A stretch of DNA of 64,000 nucleotides from Putridiphycobacter sp045107045 (GTDB taxonomy: Bacteria; Bacteroidota; Bacteroidia; Flavobacteriales_D; Crocinitomicaceae), in assembly GCA_045107045.1 (NCBI GenBank), contig JBGCFR010000038.1, positions 8,566-72,565 of the forward strand, read 5' to 3'. Of this stretch, positions 1 to 8,619 are shown one piece after another (position 1 is the stretch's first letter; every line of letters begins with the position of its first letter). Made by a program: the position numbers and the translations under genes. Under the pieces are notes generated by a model, which saw only the letters and a program-made list of their open reading frames with translations, was not told where the DNA came from and searched no databases.

Positions 1-782
1 TCAACTTTATCAATAGAATTATTTGAGTTATAAAGTAAGGATTCACTCGATAGTCGTATGGTGGAGATGGGTGTTTTCAATTCATGAGTCATATTATTAA
101 TAAAATCATTCTTTATTTCTGATAATTTTTTTTGTCGCAATATGATTGAAATAGTGAATCCAAAAAAAGTAAGAATGAACAATAATATAGCAATCATATA
201 ATACCAAGGTGCAACACTTCTTGAGATATCAGCTAAGCTATAACTTTGTTTATTGGGAAAAGAAACTGCGAAATAATGAACATCCGTTTCTAATTTCTCT
301 TGCAACTTCTCATTGATTTTATAATCTTCAGCTTTTTCAATTACGAAAACCGAATCTCCACTATACTTTATATAGTCACCATAAATAACACTATCAGAAT
401 AACAGTCGTAAATACCGTATCTAAAATCGTCCTTTATATTTTGATCATAGAATTCTGTTTTCAGCAAATTCTCAAGTAAGAATGGATGTAATGTGTCTTC
501 TAATTCGACTGTAAAATAATTTGAAGACAACTGTTTTACCTTTCCATAAAGATCACTTTTTTGCTTGTTAATTCTTTGTATTTCAATTGCAACATTTTTT
601 AAGGCCAAACTAACATTCTCCCTAAATTGTCGATCATTTAAGCTATCTTGTACATTTTGAATCTTAATGCTTGTTTGCTGATATTCTAGATTTCTTTTAA
701 CCCAAAAGAACTGAATTGTTAAAATACAAATGATGGAAACAATACCTAAAAGAATTACTGTTTTCACTTTAGAATTATTCAT
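1..782 (-). CDS. Sensor histidine kinase, N-terminal part (cut by window edge)
   Basis: This is the first ~260 residues of a two-component sensor kinase, read from an ATG at 780-782; the rest lies outside the window. Visible in order are a membrane segment near residues 6-27, a sensor region of roughly 175 residues, a second membrane segment (WYYMIAILLFILTFFGFTI), and a HisKA dimerisation helix with the H-box NNMTHELKTPIS. The phospho-accepting His codon is at about 84-86. The catalytic ATPase domain and any response regulator gene are not visible. The sensor domain resembles no ligand-binding family I recognise, so the signal is unknown. In Bacteroidota such kinases usually sit beside an OmpR-type regulator. 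The call is secure from the H-box and topology. Confidence 0.9.
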   Translation of the reverse strand, partial: MNNSKVKTVILLGIVSIICILTIQFFWVKRNLEYQQTSIKIQNVQDSLNDRQFRENVSLALKNVAIEIQRINKQKSDLYGKVKQLSSNYFTVELEDTLHPFLLENLLKTEFYDQNIKDDFRYGIYDCYSDSVIYGDYIKYSGDSVFVIEKAEDYKINEKLQEKLETDVHYFAVSFPNKQSYSLADISRSVAPWYYMIAILLFILTFFGFTISIILRQKKLSEIKNDFINNMTHELKTPISTIRLSSESLLYNSNNSIDKV

Positions 783-854
783 ATTCAAAAATATAAAATA
801 ATAATGAGGCGATTGTGATATTCAGATTTTTTAACTAAATAATAAATATGATTA

Positions 855-862
855 TATATTTG
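855..862 (+). promoter_or_regulatory. Putative -7 promoter box (TATATTTG)
   Basis: The sequence matches the Bacteroidota -7 consensus TAnnTTTG and ends 12 bases before the ATG at 875. No clear -33 TTG is seen at the expected distance. The implied 5' leader is only a few bases long. Confidence 0.5.
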
Positions 863-874
863 TAAAAAAAAATT

Positions 875-1450
875 ATGAAAAAAACACTTTTAGGATCCAT
901 TGTATTAGGGATTATGCTTTTGAGCTGTGCGGAAAATAGTGAAACGTTGTCTGAATCGATTGATTCTACTTTAATTTCTCAGGAAATTGCTATAGAAGAG
1001 CCTGTCACTGACGAATTAGCTTTTAATGGCGTAATAAAAGGAGATTTTACTTTATTTGGCCATGAAGATATTAGTAAGGAAGGTGCAGTAAGCCCTGCTG
1101 AGATGTTTGACTATTTTGAAGCGAATAACGAATTTTCTGGAAAGTTAAATGTTACCATTAATGAAGTTTGTCAGAAAGCTGGTTGTTGGATTAACTTCAA
1201 GAAAAATGAAGATGAAACCGTGATGGTTTTCTTTAGAGATCATTTCAATATTCCAATTGAAGAGTCGGCCGGCAAAGATGCAGTACTATATGGGAATTTA
1301 GTGACAGATACACTATCAGTTGACTTTCAAAGACACTTATTAGATGATGCAGCAGAAGCTGGTCAAGCAATCAATCAAGAAGATTATGACGCTATTACAG
1401 AAGAAAAAATTGATGTTTCTTTTGATTGCATATCGATATTAATAAACTAG
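875..1450 (+). CDS. DUF4920 domain lipoprotein
   Basis: A 191-residue predicted lipoprotein. The hydrophobic signal ends in a lipobox LLSC with lipidated Cys18, followed by an acidic linker. The second half matches DUF4920, a small domain of Bacteroidota envelope proteins. Its hallmark CQKAGCW motif (Cys99, Cys104) is present, and the protein ends with a further Cys184 close to the C-terminus. The paired cysteines suggest a metal- or redox-binding site, but the biochemical function of the family is not established. It has its own promoter-like box and stands alone, 78 bases before another small lipoprotein gene. The family call is fairly sure; function is unknown. Confidence 0.75.
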   Translation: MKKTLLGSIVLGIMLLSCAENSETLSESIDSTLISQEIAIEEPVTDELAFNGVIKGDFTLFGHEDISKEGAVSPAEMFDYFEANNEFSGKLNVTINEVCQKAGCWINFKKNEDETVMVFFRDHFNIPIEESAGKDAVLYGNLVTDTLSVDFQRHLLDDAAEAGQAINQEDYDAITEEKIDVSFDCISILIN

Positions 1451-1528
1451 ACCAAGTGATTAAACTTAGTTAAGTTGATTTAAATAAATAATAATAAGAT
1501 ATTTATATCTTTAAAAAAAATTAAAAAG

Positions 1529-1810
1529 ATGAAAAACAAAGTACTATTATTTACTTTTTTAGGATTGGGTGTTCTTGCAACCTCATGTAAAAAAGATTTT
1601 ACATGTGATTGTAGTGTTGTGACGAAGGTCACTTATAATGATGATTGGTCAGATTTATTGGATGATTATGAAAGTACTACTTCTAATTCTCAAACTCTTA
1701 AAATGAAGAAGAAAGATGCTGAATCCTGGTGTAAAGATTTAAACTCTTCAATTTCGGTTTCTGATTTTTCAAGTACATCAACTATTAATTCTTCATGTAA
1801 CTTAAAATAA
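1529..1810 (+). CDS. Small cysteine-containing lipoprotein
   Basis: A 93-residue protein with a signal peptide and lipobox (ATSC, lipidated Cys20). The mature part is short, hydrophilic and rich in Ser, Thr and Asp, with cysteines at CDC, WC and near the C-terminus. I do not recognise a family. Lipoproteins of this size with a few scattered cysteines are common in Flavobacteriales genomes, where they are left hypothetical. The gene is preceded by a TATCTTTA sequence, one base off the -7 consensus, and followed by a strong terminator hairpin, so it is probably a monocistronic or two-gene unit. It is likely a real gene because of the clean signal peptide. Confidence 0.7.
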   Translation: MKNKVLLFTFLGLGVLATSCKKDFTCDCSVVTKVTYNDDWSDLLDDYESTTSNSQTLKMKKKDAESWCKDLNSSISVSDFSSTSTINSSCNLK

Positions 1811-1830
1811 CTTAGTTCCCTGAGATAAAT

Positions 1831-1866
1831 AAAAAAAATGCAGTCAATTATTGACTGCATTTTTTT
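1831..1866. terminator. Bidirectional intrinsic terminator
   Basis: A perfect 10-bp stem (1838-1847 with 1851-1860, loop TTA) is flanked by an A-run on the left and a T-run on the right. It can therefore terminate transcription from both sides. It lies between the convergent small lipoprotein gene and the alpha-oxoamine synthase gene. Confidence 0.9.
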
Positions 1867-1878
1867 CAATATTTATTT

Positions 1879-3162
1879 TTAATCCGTTTCAACCTGTTTT
1901 AAAGTATCTGCTTTATATTTACCAGCAGCCAGCCCTTCTTGTATCGTTTTAAATGTTTCTATCGTGTATTCCACATCTTCAATTGTGTGCACTGCTGTAG
2001 GTATCAATCTTAACATGATTACATCTTTTGGCACAACTGGGTACACTACAATTGAACAGAAAATATTGTAATTTTCTCTTAAATCAAATGTGACGTTCGT
2101 TGCCTCAGCCAGTGTACCAGATAAAAATACTGGAGTAACTGCGGAATTTGTTCTACCGATATTAAATCCTGCTGTTTTTAACCCAGTTTGTAAAGCTGTA
2201 GCTACTTTCCATAAATTTTCCTTATGTTGAGGCTGTGTTCTTAGCATTTCTAATCTTTTTCTTGCCCCAACAACCAGTGGCATTGGTAACGATTTAGCAA
2301 AAACTTGTGAACGCATATTATATCTTAAAAACTCTATAATATCCTCTGTTGAACTTATAAATGCTCCAATGGAAGCCATTGATTTTGCAAAAGTTCCAAA
2401 ATAAACGTCTATTCCTTCATGACAATCTTGATGTTCGCCAGTTCCCATTCCTGTTTCACCTAGGGTACCAAAGCCATGTGCATCATCAACAAATAATCTA
2501 AAGTTATACTTTCCTGTTGTACGATAATCTATTAGTTCTTTTAGCATTCCCTGATCTCCAGCCATACCAAAAACACCTTCAGTAATTACTAAAATTCCAC
2601 CATCAGTTTCAGCCGTTAATTTTGTTGCACGATCCATCTGTTTTTCAAATGAATCCATATCGTTATGTTGGAAAACAAAACGTTTACCAGCATGCAATCT
2701 TACCCCATCAATAATACAAGCATGAGATTCACTATCATATACAATAACATCTTTCCTATCGACTAAAGCATCAATACAAGACACCATACCTTGATATCCA
2801 AAATTTAGTAGGAAAGTATCTTCTTTCTTCATGAAATCTGACAACTCCGTCTCCAAGGCTTCATGTTCAGAAGTTTGTCCAGTCATCATTCTTGAGCCCA
2901 TTGGGTAAGCTAGTCCCCAATCTTTAGCAGCATCAGCATCCGCTTTCCTTACTTCAGGTGTATTTGCTAAACCTAAATAATTATTCACACTCCACACAAG
3001 GCACTCTTTGCCTCTAAACATCATTTTATTAGAAATCTCTCCCTCCAATTTCGGAAAAGTAAAATATCCATGAACTCCTTTAGCATGTTGACCTAAAGGA
3101 CCTCTATTTTCTTTAATTTTTTCAAAAATATCTCTTGCCATAATTAATTTTTCATCTACCAA
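1879..3162 (-). CDS. spt: Alpha-oxoamine synthase, probable serine palmitoyltransferase
   Basis: A PLP-dependent enzyme of the alpha-oxoamine synthase family (fold type I), which joins an amino acid to an acyl-CoA with loss of CO2. Visible features are the PLP-stacking His147 in DSESHACIIDG, the DDAHGFG motif at 226-232 and the Schiff-base lysine K260 in GTFAKS. The 427 residues fit the family. Bacteroidota homologues with this N-terminus (FEKIKENRGPLGQ) are usually assigned to serine palmitoyltransferase, the first step of sphingolipid synthesis. Glycine C-acetyltransferase (kbl) and AONS (bioF) are sister enzymes and cannot be excluded from sequence alone. A start at Met8 (3141) is equally plausible, because homologues begin near MARDIFEKI. 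No sphingolipid partner gene is adjacent. Confidence 0.8.
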   Translation of the reverse strand: MVDEKLIMARDIFEKIKENRGPLGQHAKGVHGYFTFPKLEGEISNKMMFRGKECLVWSVNNYLGLANTPEVRKADADAAKDWGLAYPMGSRMMTGQTSEHEALETELSDFMKKEDTFLLNFGYQGMVSCIDALVDRKDVIVYDSESHACIIDGVRLHAGKRFVFQHNDMDSFEKQMDRATKLTAETDGGILVITEGVFGMAGDQGMLKELIDYRTTGKYNFRLFVDDAHGFGTLGETGMGTGEHQDCHEGIDVYFGTFAKSMASIGAFISSTEDIIEFLRYNMRSQVFAKSLPMPLVVGARKRLEMLRTQPQHKENLWKVATALQTGLKTAGFNIGRTNSAVTPVFLSGTLAEATNVTFDLRENYNIFCSIVVYPVVPKDVIMLRLIPTAVHTIEDVEYTIETFKTIQEGLAAGKYKADTLKQVETD

Positions 3163-3287
3163 CAGATAGACAATTACTATACGAAAGTAGAAGTAAAAAT
3201 TAACCTACATCAGTTGTATTGTCTTTTTTTATTCACATTTTTAAGTTTAACCTATTGATTTTTTACATTAGTTAACAAATCAAAGCT

Positions 3288-3295
3288 TATATTTG
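3288..3295 (+). promoter_or_regulatory. Putative -7 box (TATATTTG) of the bamD operon
   Basis: A TAnnTTTG match ends nine bases before the ATG at 3305 and is followed by TGGG. It argues for translation starting at 3305, because a TTG at 3293 would lie inside the box. Confidence 0.55.
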
Positions 3296-3304
3296 TGGGC
3301 GAAT

Positions 3305-4102
3305 ATGAGAAATAGATTAATATTATTTTTGGTAGCAACCTTAATGTTCATGAGCTGTTCAGACTTTAACAAAGTAATGAAGAGTGACAATAATGAATGG
3401 AAAAAAAAGCGAGCTATTGAGTATTTTGATAATAAAGAGTACACAAATGCTGCAGCAATATTGGAAGATATAATTCCTTACTTTAAGCTTTCGGCTGATG
3501 GCGAAAAACTGTATTACTATTACTGCATGGCTAATTACTATATTGGAGATTATTTTTTAGCTTCCTATTACTTTAGGCGTTTTATAAATCAATACCCCTC
3601 GAGTGTGCATGCTGAAGAATGTCAGTTTTTAAGTGCTATTTGTTCGGTCAGAAACTCTCCTGAATATTCCTTAGACCAAACCGAAACACTAAATGCTCTT
3701 GATCAACTTCAGATTTTTGTTGATATGAATCCAAACAGTGAATTAATAGATAGCTGCAATTCAATAATGGATGGCTTAAATTTCAAACTTCAAAAAAAGC
3801 AATTCGAAAGTGCGAAGCAATACCACCATACAGAAAACTATAAAGCAGCTGTAGTTGCTTTGAAAAACCATATTGCTGATTACCCAAAAACTGTATTCAA
3901 GGAAGAGACTTTGTATTTATCTGTATTAAGCCATTATGAACTTGCTATAAATAGCATAGAATCTAAAAAAACAGAGAGATTGAATGAAACTCTGAAAAGT
4001 TATCGTAAATTTGTAGCCACCTTTCCAGATTCAGAATATATAAAGGAGTTAATTGCTGTAAATTTGAAGGTTGAAAAGGTAATAAAAGAAAGAAGTATTT
4101 AG
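3305..4102 (+). CDS. bamD: Outer membrane assembly lipoprotein BamD
   Basis: BamD (YfiO) is the essential lipoprotein partner of BamA in inserting beta-barrel proteins into the outer membrane. The 265-residue protein has a signal peptide with lipobox MSC (Cys18 from the chosen ATG). A series of TPR-like helical pairs follows: EYFDNKEYTNAAAILEDII, ASYYFRRFINQYP and AVVALKNHIADYP. These repeats match the family. The in-frame TTG twelve bases upstream was rejected because it overlaps the -7 box. This is the first gene of an operon with rpoZ, coaBC, porD, recN and a DUF423 gene, a gene order well known in Bacteroidota. Confidence 0.9.
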   Translation: MRNRLILFLVATLMFMSCSDFNKVMKSDNNEWKKKRAIEYFDNKEYTNAAAILEDIIPYFKLSADGEKLYYYYCMANYYIGDYFLASYYFRRFINQYPSSVHAEECQFLSAICSVRNSPEYSLDQTETLNALDQLQIFVDMNPNSELIDSCNSIMDGLNFKLQKKQFESAKQYHHTENYKAAVVALKNHIADYPKTVFKEETLYLSVLSHYELAINSIESKKTERLNETLKSYRKFVATFPDSEYIKELIAVNLKVEKVIKERSI

Positions 4103-4118
4103 TCTCAAAAAAAATAAG

Positions 4119-4454
4119 ATGAGTATTAGTTATAAAAACACAAACGCAGAACGTTCAACCATCACTAGAGATGTTGAATTTTTAGATGAAAATGTAGGAA
4201 ATGTTTATAAAGCAATTACTGCAATTTCTAAGAGAGCTGACCAAATTAGCTCAGAAGTGAAAGAAGAATTAATCGCTAAATTGGCTGAATTTGCTTCAAG
4301 TACTGATAATTTGGAGGAAATTTTTGAAAATAGAGAACAAATTGAAATTTCAAAGTTCTATGAGCAATTACCAAAATCTGCAATGATTGCAATTCAAGAA
4401 TTCATAGAAAATAAAATGTACATTAAAGACGCAAAAGAAGAGTCAAAAGCGTAA
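4119..4454 (+). CDS. rpoZ: RNA polymerase omega subunit (Bacteroidota RpoZ)
   Basis: A 111-residue protein matching the divergent Bacteroidota omega subunit, which helps assemble and stabilise the beta-prime subunit of RNA polymerase. Recognisable parts are GNVYKAITAISKRADQIS, the counterpart of the omega helix that packs on beta-prime, and the family-specific NLEEIFENREQIEISKFYE. It starts 16 bases after bamD and ends 10 bases before coaBC, so the three are co-transcribed. The C-terminus is short and acidic. The identification rests on family-specific motifs and this conserved neighbourhood. Confidence 0.9.
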   Translation: MSISYKNTNAERSTITRDVEFLDENVGNVYKAITAISKRADQISSEVKEELIAKLAEFASSTDNLEEIFENREQIEISKFYEQLPKSAMIAIQEFIENKMYIKDAKEESKA

Positions 4455-4464
4455 TTAAAAGAGA

Positions 4465-5667
4465 TTGTTATCCGGGAAAAAAATATTGGTTGGTGTTACG
4501 GGCAGCATAGCCGCCTATAAAACCGCCATTTTAATTCGGGAACTTATAAAATTAGAGGCTGAAGTCAAAGTAATAATGACCTCAGCCTCTTCTGATTTTA
4601 TATCAGCGTTAACATTAGCTACACTTTCTAAAAATCCAGTTGCAATTGATTTTGTAAAAAATGCAAATGGTGAATGGGAAAATCATGTTGAACTTGGAAT
4701 ATGGGCGGATGCTTTTATTATAGCACCTTTAACCGCAAGTTCACTTTCTAAGCTGGTAGATGGTCAGTCAGATAATTTGTTAATTGCAACCTACTTAAGT
4801 GCTAGATGTCCTATATGGGTAGCTCCTGCCATGGATCTTGATATGTTTCAACATCCATCCACCCTTCAAAATTTGACAGAACTGAAAAACCACAACGTTA
4901 ATATTATTGAGCCAACCTCAGGTGAGTTAGCTAGTGGTTTAGAAGGAAAAGGCAGGATGGAAGAACCCGAAGTAATTGCTAGGATTCTCAAGGATCATTT
5001 CACTCCAAATGGGCCAATTAATGGTAAGACAGTTTTAATAACTGGAGGTCCAACCTATGAATCAATAGATCCAGTCAGATTCATTGGGAATCATTCCAGC
5101 GGTAAAACAGGAGTTATTTTAGCAAACGAATGTGCCAAAAGAGGTGCTAAAGTTATTCTCATATCTGGGCCCTCTGTCCATAAAACAAACAATCCTAACG
5201 TTTTAACCATTCCGGTCACCTCCGCAGAGGATATGTTAAAAGCAACTCAGCAACATTGGAAAACCAGTGATTTAGGTATTTTTAGTGCAGCAGTAGCCGA
5301 TTATAAACCAAAAGATAAAGCAAATCAAAAAATAAAAAAGAAAACTGATCATTTAACAATTGAATTAGTGAAAAATCCTGATATTTTAGCTTGGGCTGGA
5401 AGTAAAAAAGGAGCTAATCAATATTTAGTTGGATTTGCACTAGAGACAAATAATGAGATTGAACATGCAACTAATAAGTTAAACAAGAAAAACTTAGACT
5501 TACTTATCTTGAACTCTTTGAAAGATGATGGTGCAGGTTTTGGGCATGACACTAATAAAGTTACCTTTATTAAACCAAACAATATTTTAATTAATTTTGA
5601 GTTAAAACAAAAGTCACAAATGGCGATTGATATTTTAGACCAAATAGAAACAGATTTAACCAAATGA
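4465..5667 (+). CDS. coaBC: CoaBC: phosphopantothenoylcysteine decarboxylase / phosphopantothenate-cysteine ligase
   Basis: This bifunctional coenzyme A enzyme couples 4'-phosphopantothenate to cysteine using CTP (CoaB, C-terminal half) and then decarboxylates the product with FMN (CoaC, N-terminal half). The CoaC half shows the flavin site GVTGSIAAYK, catalytic His74 in ENHVELG and the PAMDLDM motif. The CoaB half, from about residue 185, shows ITGGPTYE, NHSSGKTG and the KPKDKANQKIKK lysine motif. The length of 400 residues is normal. Translation appears to begin at a TTG, with no ATG nearby that would keep the GVTGS motif intact. The stop overlaps the porD start by four bases (ATGA), implying translational coupling. 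Confidence 0.95.
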   Translation: MLSGKKILVGVTGSIAAYKTAILIRELIKLEAEVKVIMTSASSDFISALTLATLSKNPVAIDFVKNANGEWENHVELGIWADAFIIAPLTASSLSKLVDGQSDNLLIATYLSARCPIWVAPAMDLDMFQHPSTLQNLTELKNHNVNIIEPTSGELASGLEGKGRMEEPEVIARILKDHFTPNGPINGKTVLITGGPTYESIDPVRFIGNHSSGKTGVILANECAKRGAKVILISGPSVHKTNNPNVLTIPVTSAEDMLKATQQHWKTSDLGIFSAAVADYKPKDKANQKIKKKTDHLTIELVKNPDILAWAGSKKGANQYLVGFALETNNEIEHATNKLNKKNLDLLILNSLKDDGAGFGHDTNKVTFIKPNNILINFELKQKSQMAIDILDQIETDLTK

Positions 5668-6572
5668 AATTAGCATCCCTTTTTATCATACTATTTACTA
5701 GTTTTTGTGGACTCAGCCAGGAATTTAATTGCCTAGTAACAGTCACAAACACCCCAAAAATGTCACCTACGGCAAATGAATTAGAAGTTTTTGAAGACCT
5801 TGAGAATAATATCAAGGAATTTATGAATACCACCGTTTGGACGGATGATGTTTTTGAAATTGAAGAACGTATTAATTTGAATGTTTTGATTACCATATCT
5901 GAAAAAAGAGGTACTGATGGATTTAAAGGTACCATTCAGTTTCAAGCCACTCGTCCAGTCTTTAACACTTCATATAACACCATTACTTTCAACCATATTG
6001 ATAAGGAGTTTAGCATTGTTTATTTGAGAAACACAGCAATTCTGTTTTCTATTGATCGTTATAGAAGTAATTTGTCTTCAATGCTTGCATTTTATGCCTA
6101 TATGGTTTTAGGTTATGATTATGATAGTTTTTCTTTAAAAGGAGGTACAAGTTACTTTACTAAAGCACAACAGATAGCTACCAATGCCAAAGAATTTAAT
6201 AAAGATTCTGATTGGGATCCTAACAAAAAAGGAAATAGAAATACAAGATACTATTTAGTTGATAATGCGATCCAGTCGCTATTTGAACCTATAAGAACAA
6301 CTTATTATAAATATCATAGATTAGGATTAGACGTGATGTATTCTGATCCTGAAGCTGCAAGGCAAGTGGTGTTGGAGAGCATTACTGCATTGGACAAGGT
6401 ACAACGATCAAGGCCTGGATCTTTGAATCTTCAGGTGTTTTTCAACTCTAAATCGGGTGAACTAATTGACTTATTTTCTCAAGCTTCTAATGCTAGACAG
6501 AAATCAACAGCGGTTAATATTTTAAAACGATTGGACCCTATTAATGCGTCTAAATACCAAGATATCCTTTAA
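5664..6572 (+). CDS. porD: PorD-like protein (DUF4835), type IX secretion
   Basis: A 302-residue exported protein with a cleavable signal peptide (cleavage near LSQ-EF). It belongs to DUF4835, the family of PorD, which is associated with the type IX secretion system of Bacteroidota. Recognisable stretches are NCLVTVTNTPKM at the mature N-terminus and the conserved FNHIDKEFSIVYLRNTAILF and AFYAYMVLGYDYDSFS regions. It is translationally coupled to coaBC and followed after 11 bases by recN, its usual position in the phylum. The precise role of PorD in secretion is poorly defined. The family call is confident. Confidence 0.85.
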   Translation: MKLASLFIILFTSFCGLSQEFNCLVTVTNTPKMSPTANELEVFEDLENNIKEFMNTTVWTDDVFEIEERINLNVLITISEKRGTDGFKGTIQFQATRPVFNTSYNTITFNHIDKEFSIVYLRNTAILFSIDRYRSNLSSMLAFYAYMVLGYDYDSFSLKGGTSYFTKAQQIATNAKEFNKDSDWDPNKKGNRNTRYYLVDNAIQSLFEPIRTTYYKYHRLGLDVMYSDPEAARQVVLESITALDKVQRSRPGSLNLQVFFNSKSGELIDLFSQASNARQKSTAVNILKRLDPINASKYQDIL

Positions 6573-6583
6573 TATACAGTCCT

Positions 6584-8239
6584 ATGCTTAATAGATTAAC
6601 GATATCGAACTTTGCTTTGATAGAGAATTTAAATCTACAATTTAACACTGGATACTCTGTAATTACTGGAGAAACGGGTGCAGGAAAATCAATAATTTTA
6701 AAGGCATTAAACCTACTTTTAGGAGATAGGGCTGACTTTAGTATAATTAAGGCGAGAGATAAGAAATGTATAATTGAAGCTGAATTCAGTATTTCAAATT
6801 TACAACTGGAAGACCAGTTTTTAGAATGGGATCTGGATTATGACATCAATACTATTATCCGTAGAGAATTTACTACAGCTGGTAAATCAAGACTATTTAT
6901 TAATGATACTCCAACCACTTTAAATATTCTAAAACAACTTGGAGGTTACATAATAAATATTCATAGTCAGCATGAAACCTTAGCGTTATTTGACAAACAA
7001 TTTCAGTTGGACACTTTGGATTCATTTGCAAATCTTAGGGAAACTTCTAAAAATTACAATTCAAAATTTACTAAGTATATAAAACAAAAAAAAATACTTA
7101 CAAGTCTTGAAGAAAATGCCAAAGAACAAAAAAAGGCACAAGACTATACATTATTTTTAATTGATGAGTTTACAAAAATAAATTTTAGGCAATTAGATAT
7201 AGATGTTTTGTTACAGGAGGCCGAACAAATTGATAATTGGGAGCACATTCAGAACCAACTTCAATCTAGTTTGAATCATTTATCTGACGAACAATTTAAT
7301 CCTAGTTCGGTTTTAAAAAGTTGCATAGAATCTATGGGGAAAATAAGTCATTTATCGCCAAATTATAAATCTTTGCTTGACCGTTTTAATTCTTTGAAGA
7401 TTGAAATGGATGATATAGAATCAGAATTAAGTAATATCGTAAACAGTTCAGACATGGATGAAGAACGCATGAACATTGTCCAGTCCCAAGTTCAAGATAT
7501 TAACACACTATTACATAAACACAATTGTACCAGCGGATCAGAATTAGCGGAAGTACTTTTAAATTTAGAAAGAGAGATAGACAACTATACAAACTTAGGT
7601 GAAGATATCGATTCGTTAAAGAAGACAATTAGTGAAGCGGAAGTTGAACTCAAAAAATTGGCAAAAGACTTAGCGATAAAAAGAAAAGCCAGCGCTCCTA
7701 AATTTGAAGCCTCTATTCAGAGTCTTCTCTCAGAATTAGGAATGCCAAATGCTGAATTGAAATTGGAGTTTGACACGACAACCACTTTAACTAAAAATGG
7801 TTTTGACACTATTCAATATCTTTTTAAAACCAATTTAGGCGGGCAGTTTTTGCCAATTTCTAAAACAGCTTCTGGGGGAGAATTGTCTCGCTTAATGTTA
7901 AGTATTCTTTATATTATTGCCTCAGTCCAACAACTGCCAACTTTAATATTTGATGAAATAGATACTGGTGTTTCAGGAGAAATTGCTTCAAAAATGGCTA
8001 ACTTATTTGTAAAAATGGGGCTGAACACTCAACTCATAAGCATTACCCATTTACCTCAGATAGCCGGTAAAGCTAGTTCACATTATCATGTATACAAAAC
8101 AGTAACCAACAATCAAACCAATACAGAAGTAAAGGCTTTGAGTAAAGAAGAACGAATTATTGAGTTAGCCAAAATGATGAGTGGTGAAAATGTATCAGAT
8201 AAAGCTGTTGAAAATGCCAAACAACTTTTAAAAGCATAA
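6584..8239 (+). CDS. recN: DNA repair protein RecN
   Basis: An SMC-like ATPase acting in recombinational repair of double-strand breaks. The 551-residue protein has the Walker A motif GETGAGKS at 29-36. Next come a central coiled coil of about 300 residues, the ABC signature TASGGELSRLML and the Walker B block TLIFDEIDTGVSGEIA near the C-terminus. The His in ITHLPQIAG is the switch residue. Its length and architecture are normal. The stop shares one base with the start of the next gene (TAATG), so the DUF423 protein is coupled to it. Confidence 0.95.
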   Translation: MLNRLTISNFALIENLNLQFNTGYSVITGETGAGKSIILKALNLLLGDRADFSIIKARDKKCIIEAEFSISNLQLEDQFLEWDLDYDINTIIRREFTTAGKSRLFINDTPTTLNILKQLGGYIINIHSQHETLALFDKQFQLDTLDSFANLRETSKNYNSKFTKYIKQKKILTSLEENAKEQKKAQDYTLFLIDEFTKINFRQLDIDVLLQEAEQIDNWEHIQNQLQSSLNHLSDEQFNPSSVLKSCIESMGKISHLSPNYKSLLDRFNSLKIEMDDIESELSNIVNSSDMDEERMNIVQSQVQDINTLLHKHNCTSGSELAEVLLNLEREIDNYTNLGEDIDSLKKTISEAEVELKKLAKDLAIKRKASAPKFEASIQSLLSELGMPNAELKLEFDTTTTLTKNGFDTIQYLFKTNLGGQFLPISKTASGGELSRLMLSILYIIASVQQLPTLIFDEIDTGVSGEIASKMANLFVKMGLNTQLISITHLPQIAGKASSHYHVYKTVTNNQTNTEVKALSKEERIIELAKMMSGENVSDKAVENAKQLLKA

Positions 8240-8619
8240 TGTCTAAGACCATTACAATTATTGCCGCGTTTTTTATTTTTATATCCATTATTCTTGGAGC
8301 TATTGCAGCGCATAGCTTAGAAAAAATAATTTCGCAAAATCTAATCTTGACTTTCGAAAAAGGTGTGAAATATTTGATGTACTCAGGTTTAGGATTACTT
8401 ATTATTGGCTTAAACCATGATAAATTTCATTTTAAATTGACTTGGATCTACAGACTTATCATCTTAGGAACTGTTTTATTTTGCGGAAATATATTTATTT
8501 ACATTTTCCATGAACAATTTAATCCGTTAAAAAACTTCGTTCATTTAGTACCAATAGGTGGCACCTTAATGATAATTGGTTGGGGGGTTTTGCTGCTAAA
8601 ATTGTTTAAATCAAAGTAA
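8239..8619 (+). CDS. DUF423 (YgdD-like) inner membrane protein
   Basis: A 126-residue membrane protein with four predicted transmembrane segments. The DUF423 signature LGAIAAHSLEK is near the N-terminus, and a conserved FEKGVKYLMYSGLGLL segment follows. Family members, including E. coli YgdD, are small inner membrane proteins without an assigned activity. It is the last gene of the bamD-recN operon, and its start overlaps the recN stop. Its final nine bases overlap the end of the convergent tsaB gene. Confidence 0.85.
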   Translation: MSKTITIIAAFFIFISIILGAIAAHSLEKIISQNLILTFEKGVKYLMYSGLGLLIIGLNHDKFHFKLTWIYRLIILGTVLFCGNIFIYIFHEQFNPLKNFVHLVPIGGTLMIIGWGVLLLKLFKSK

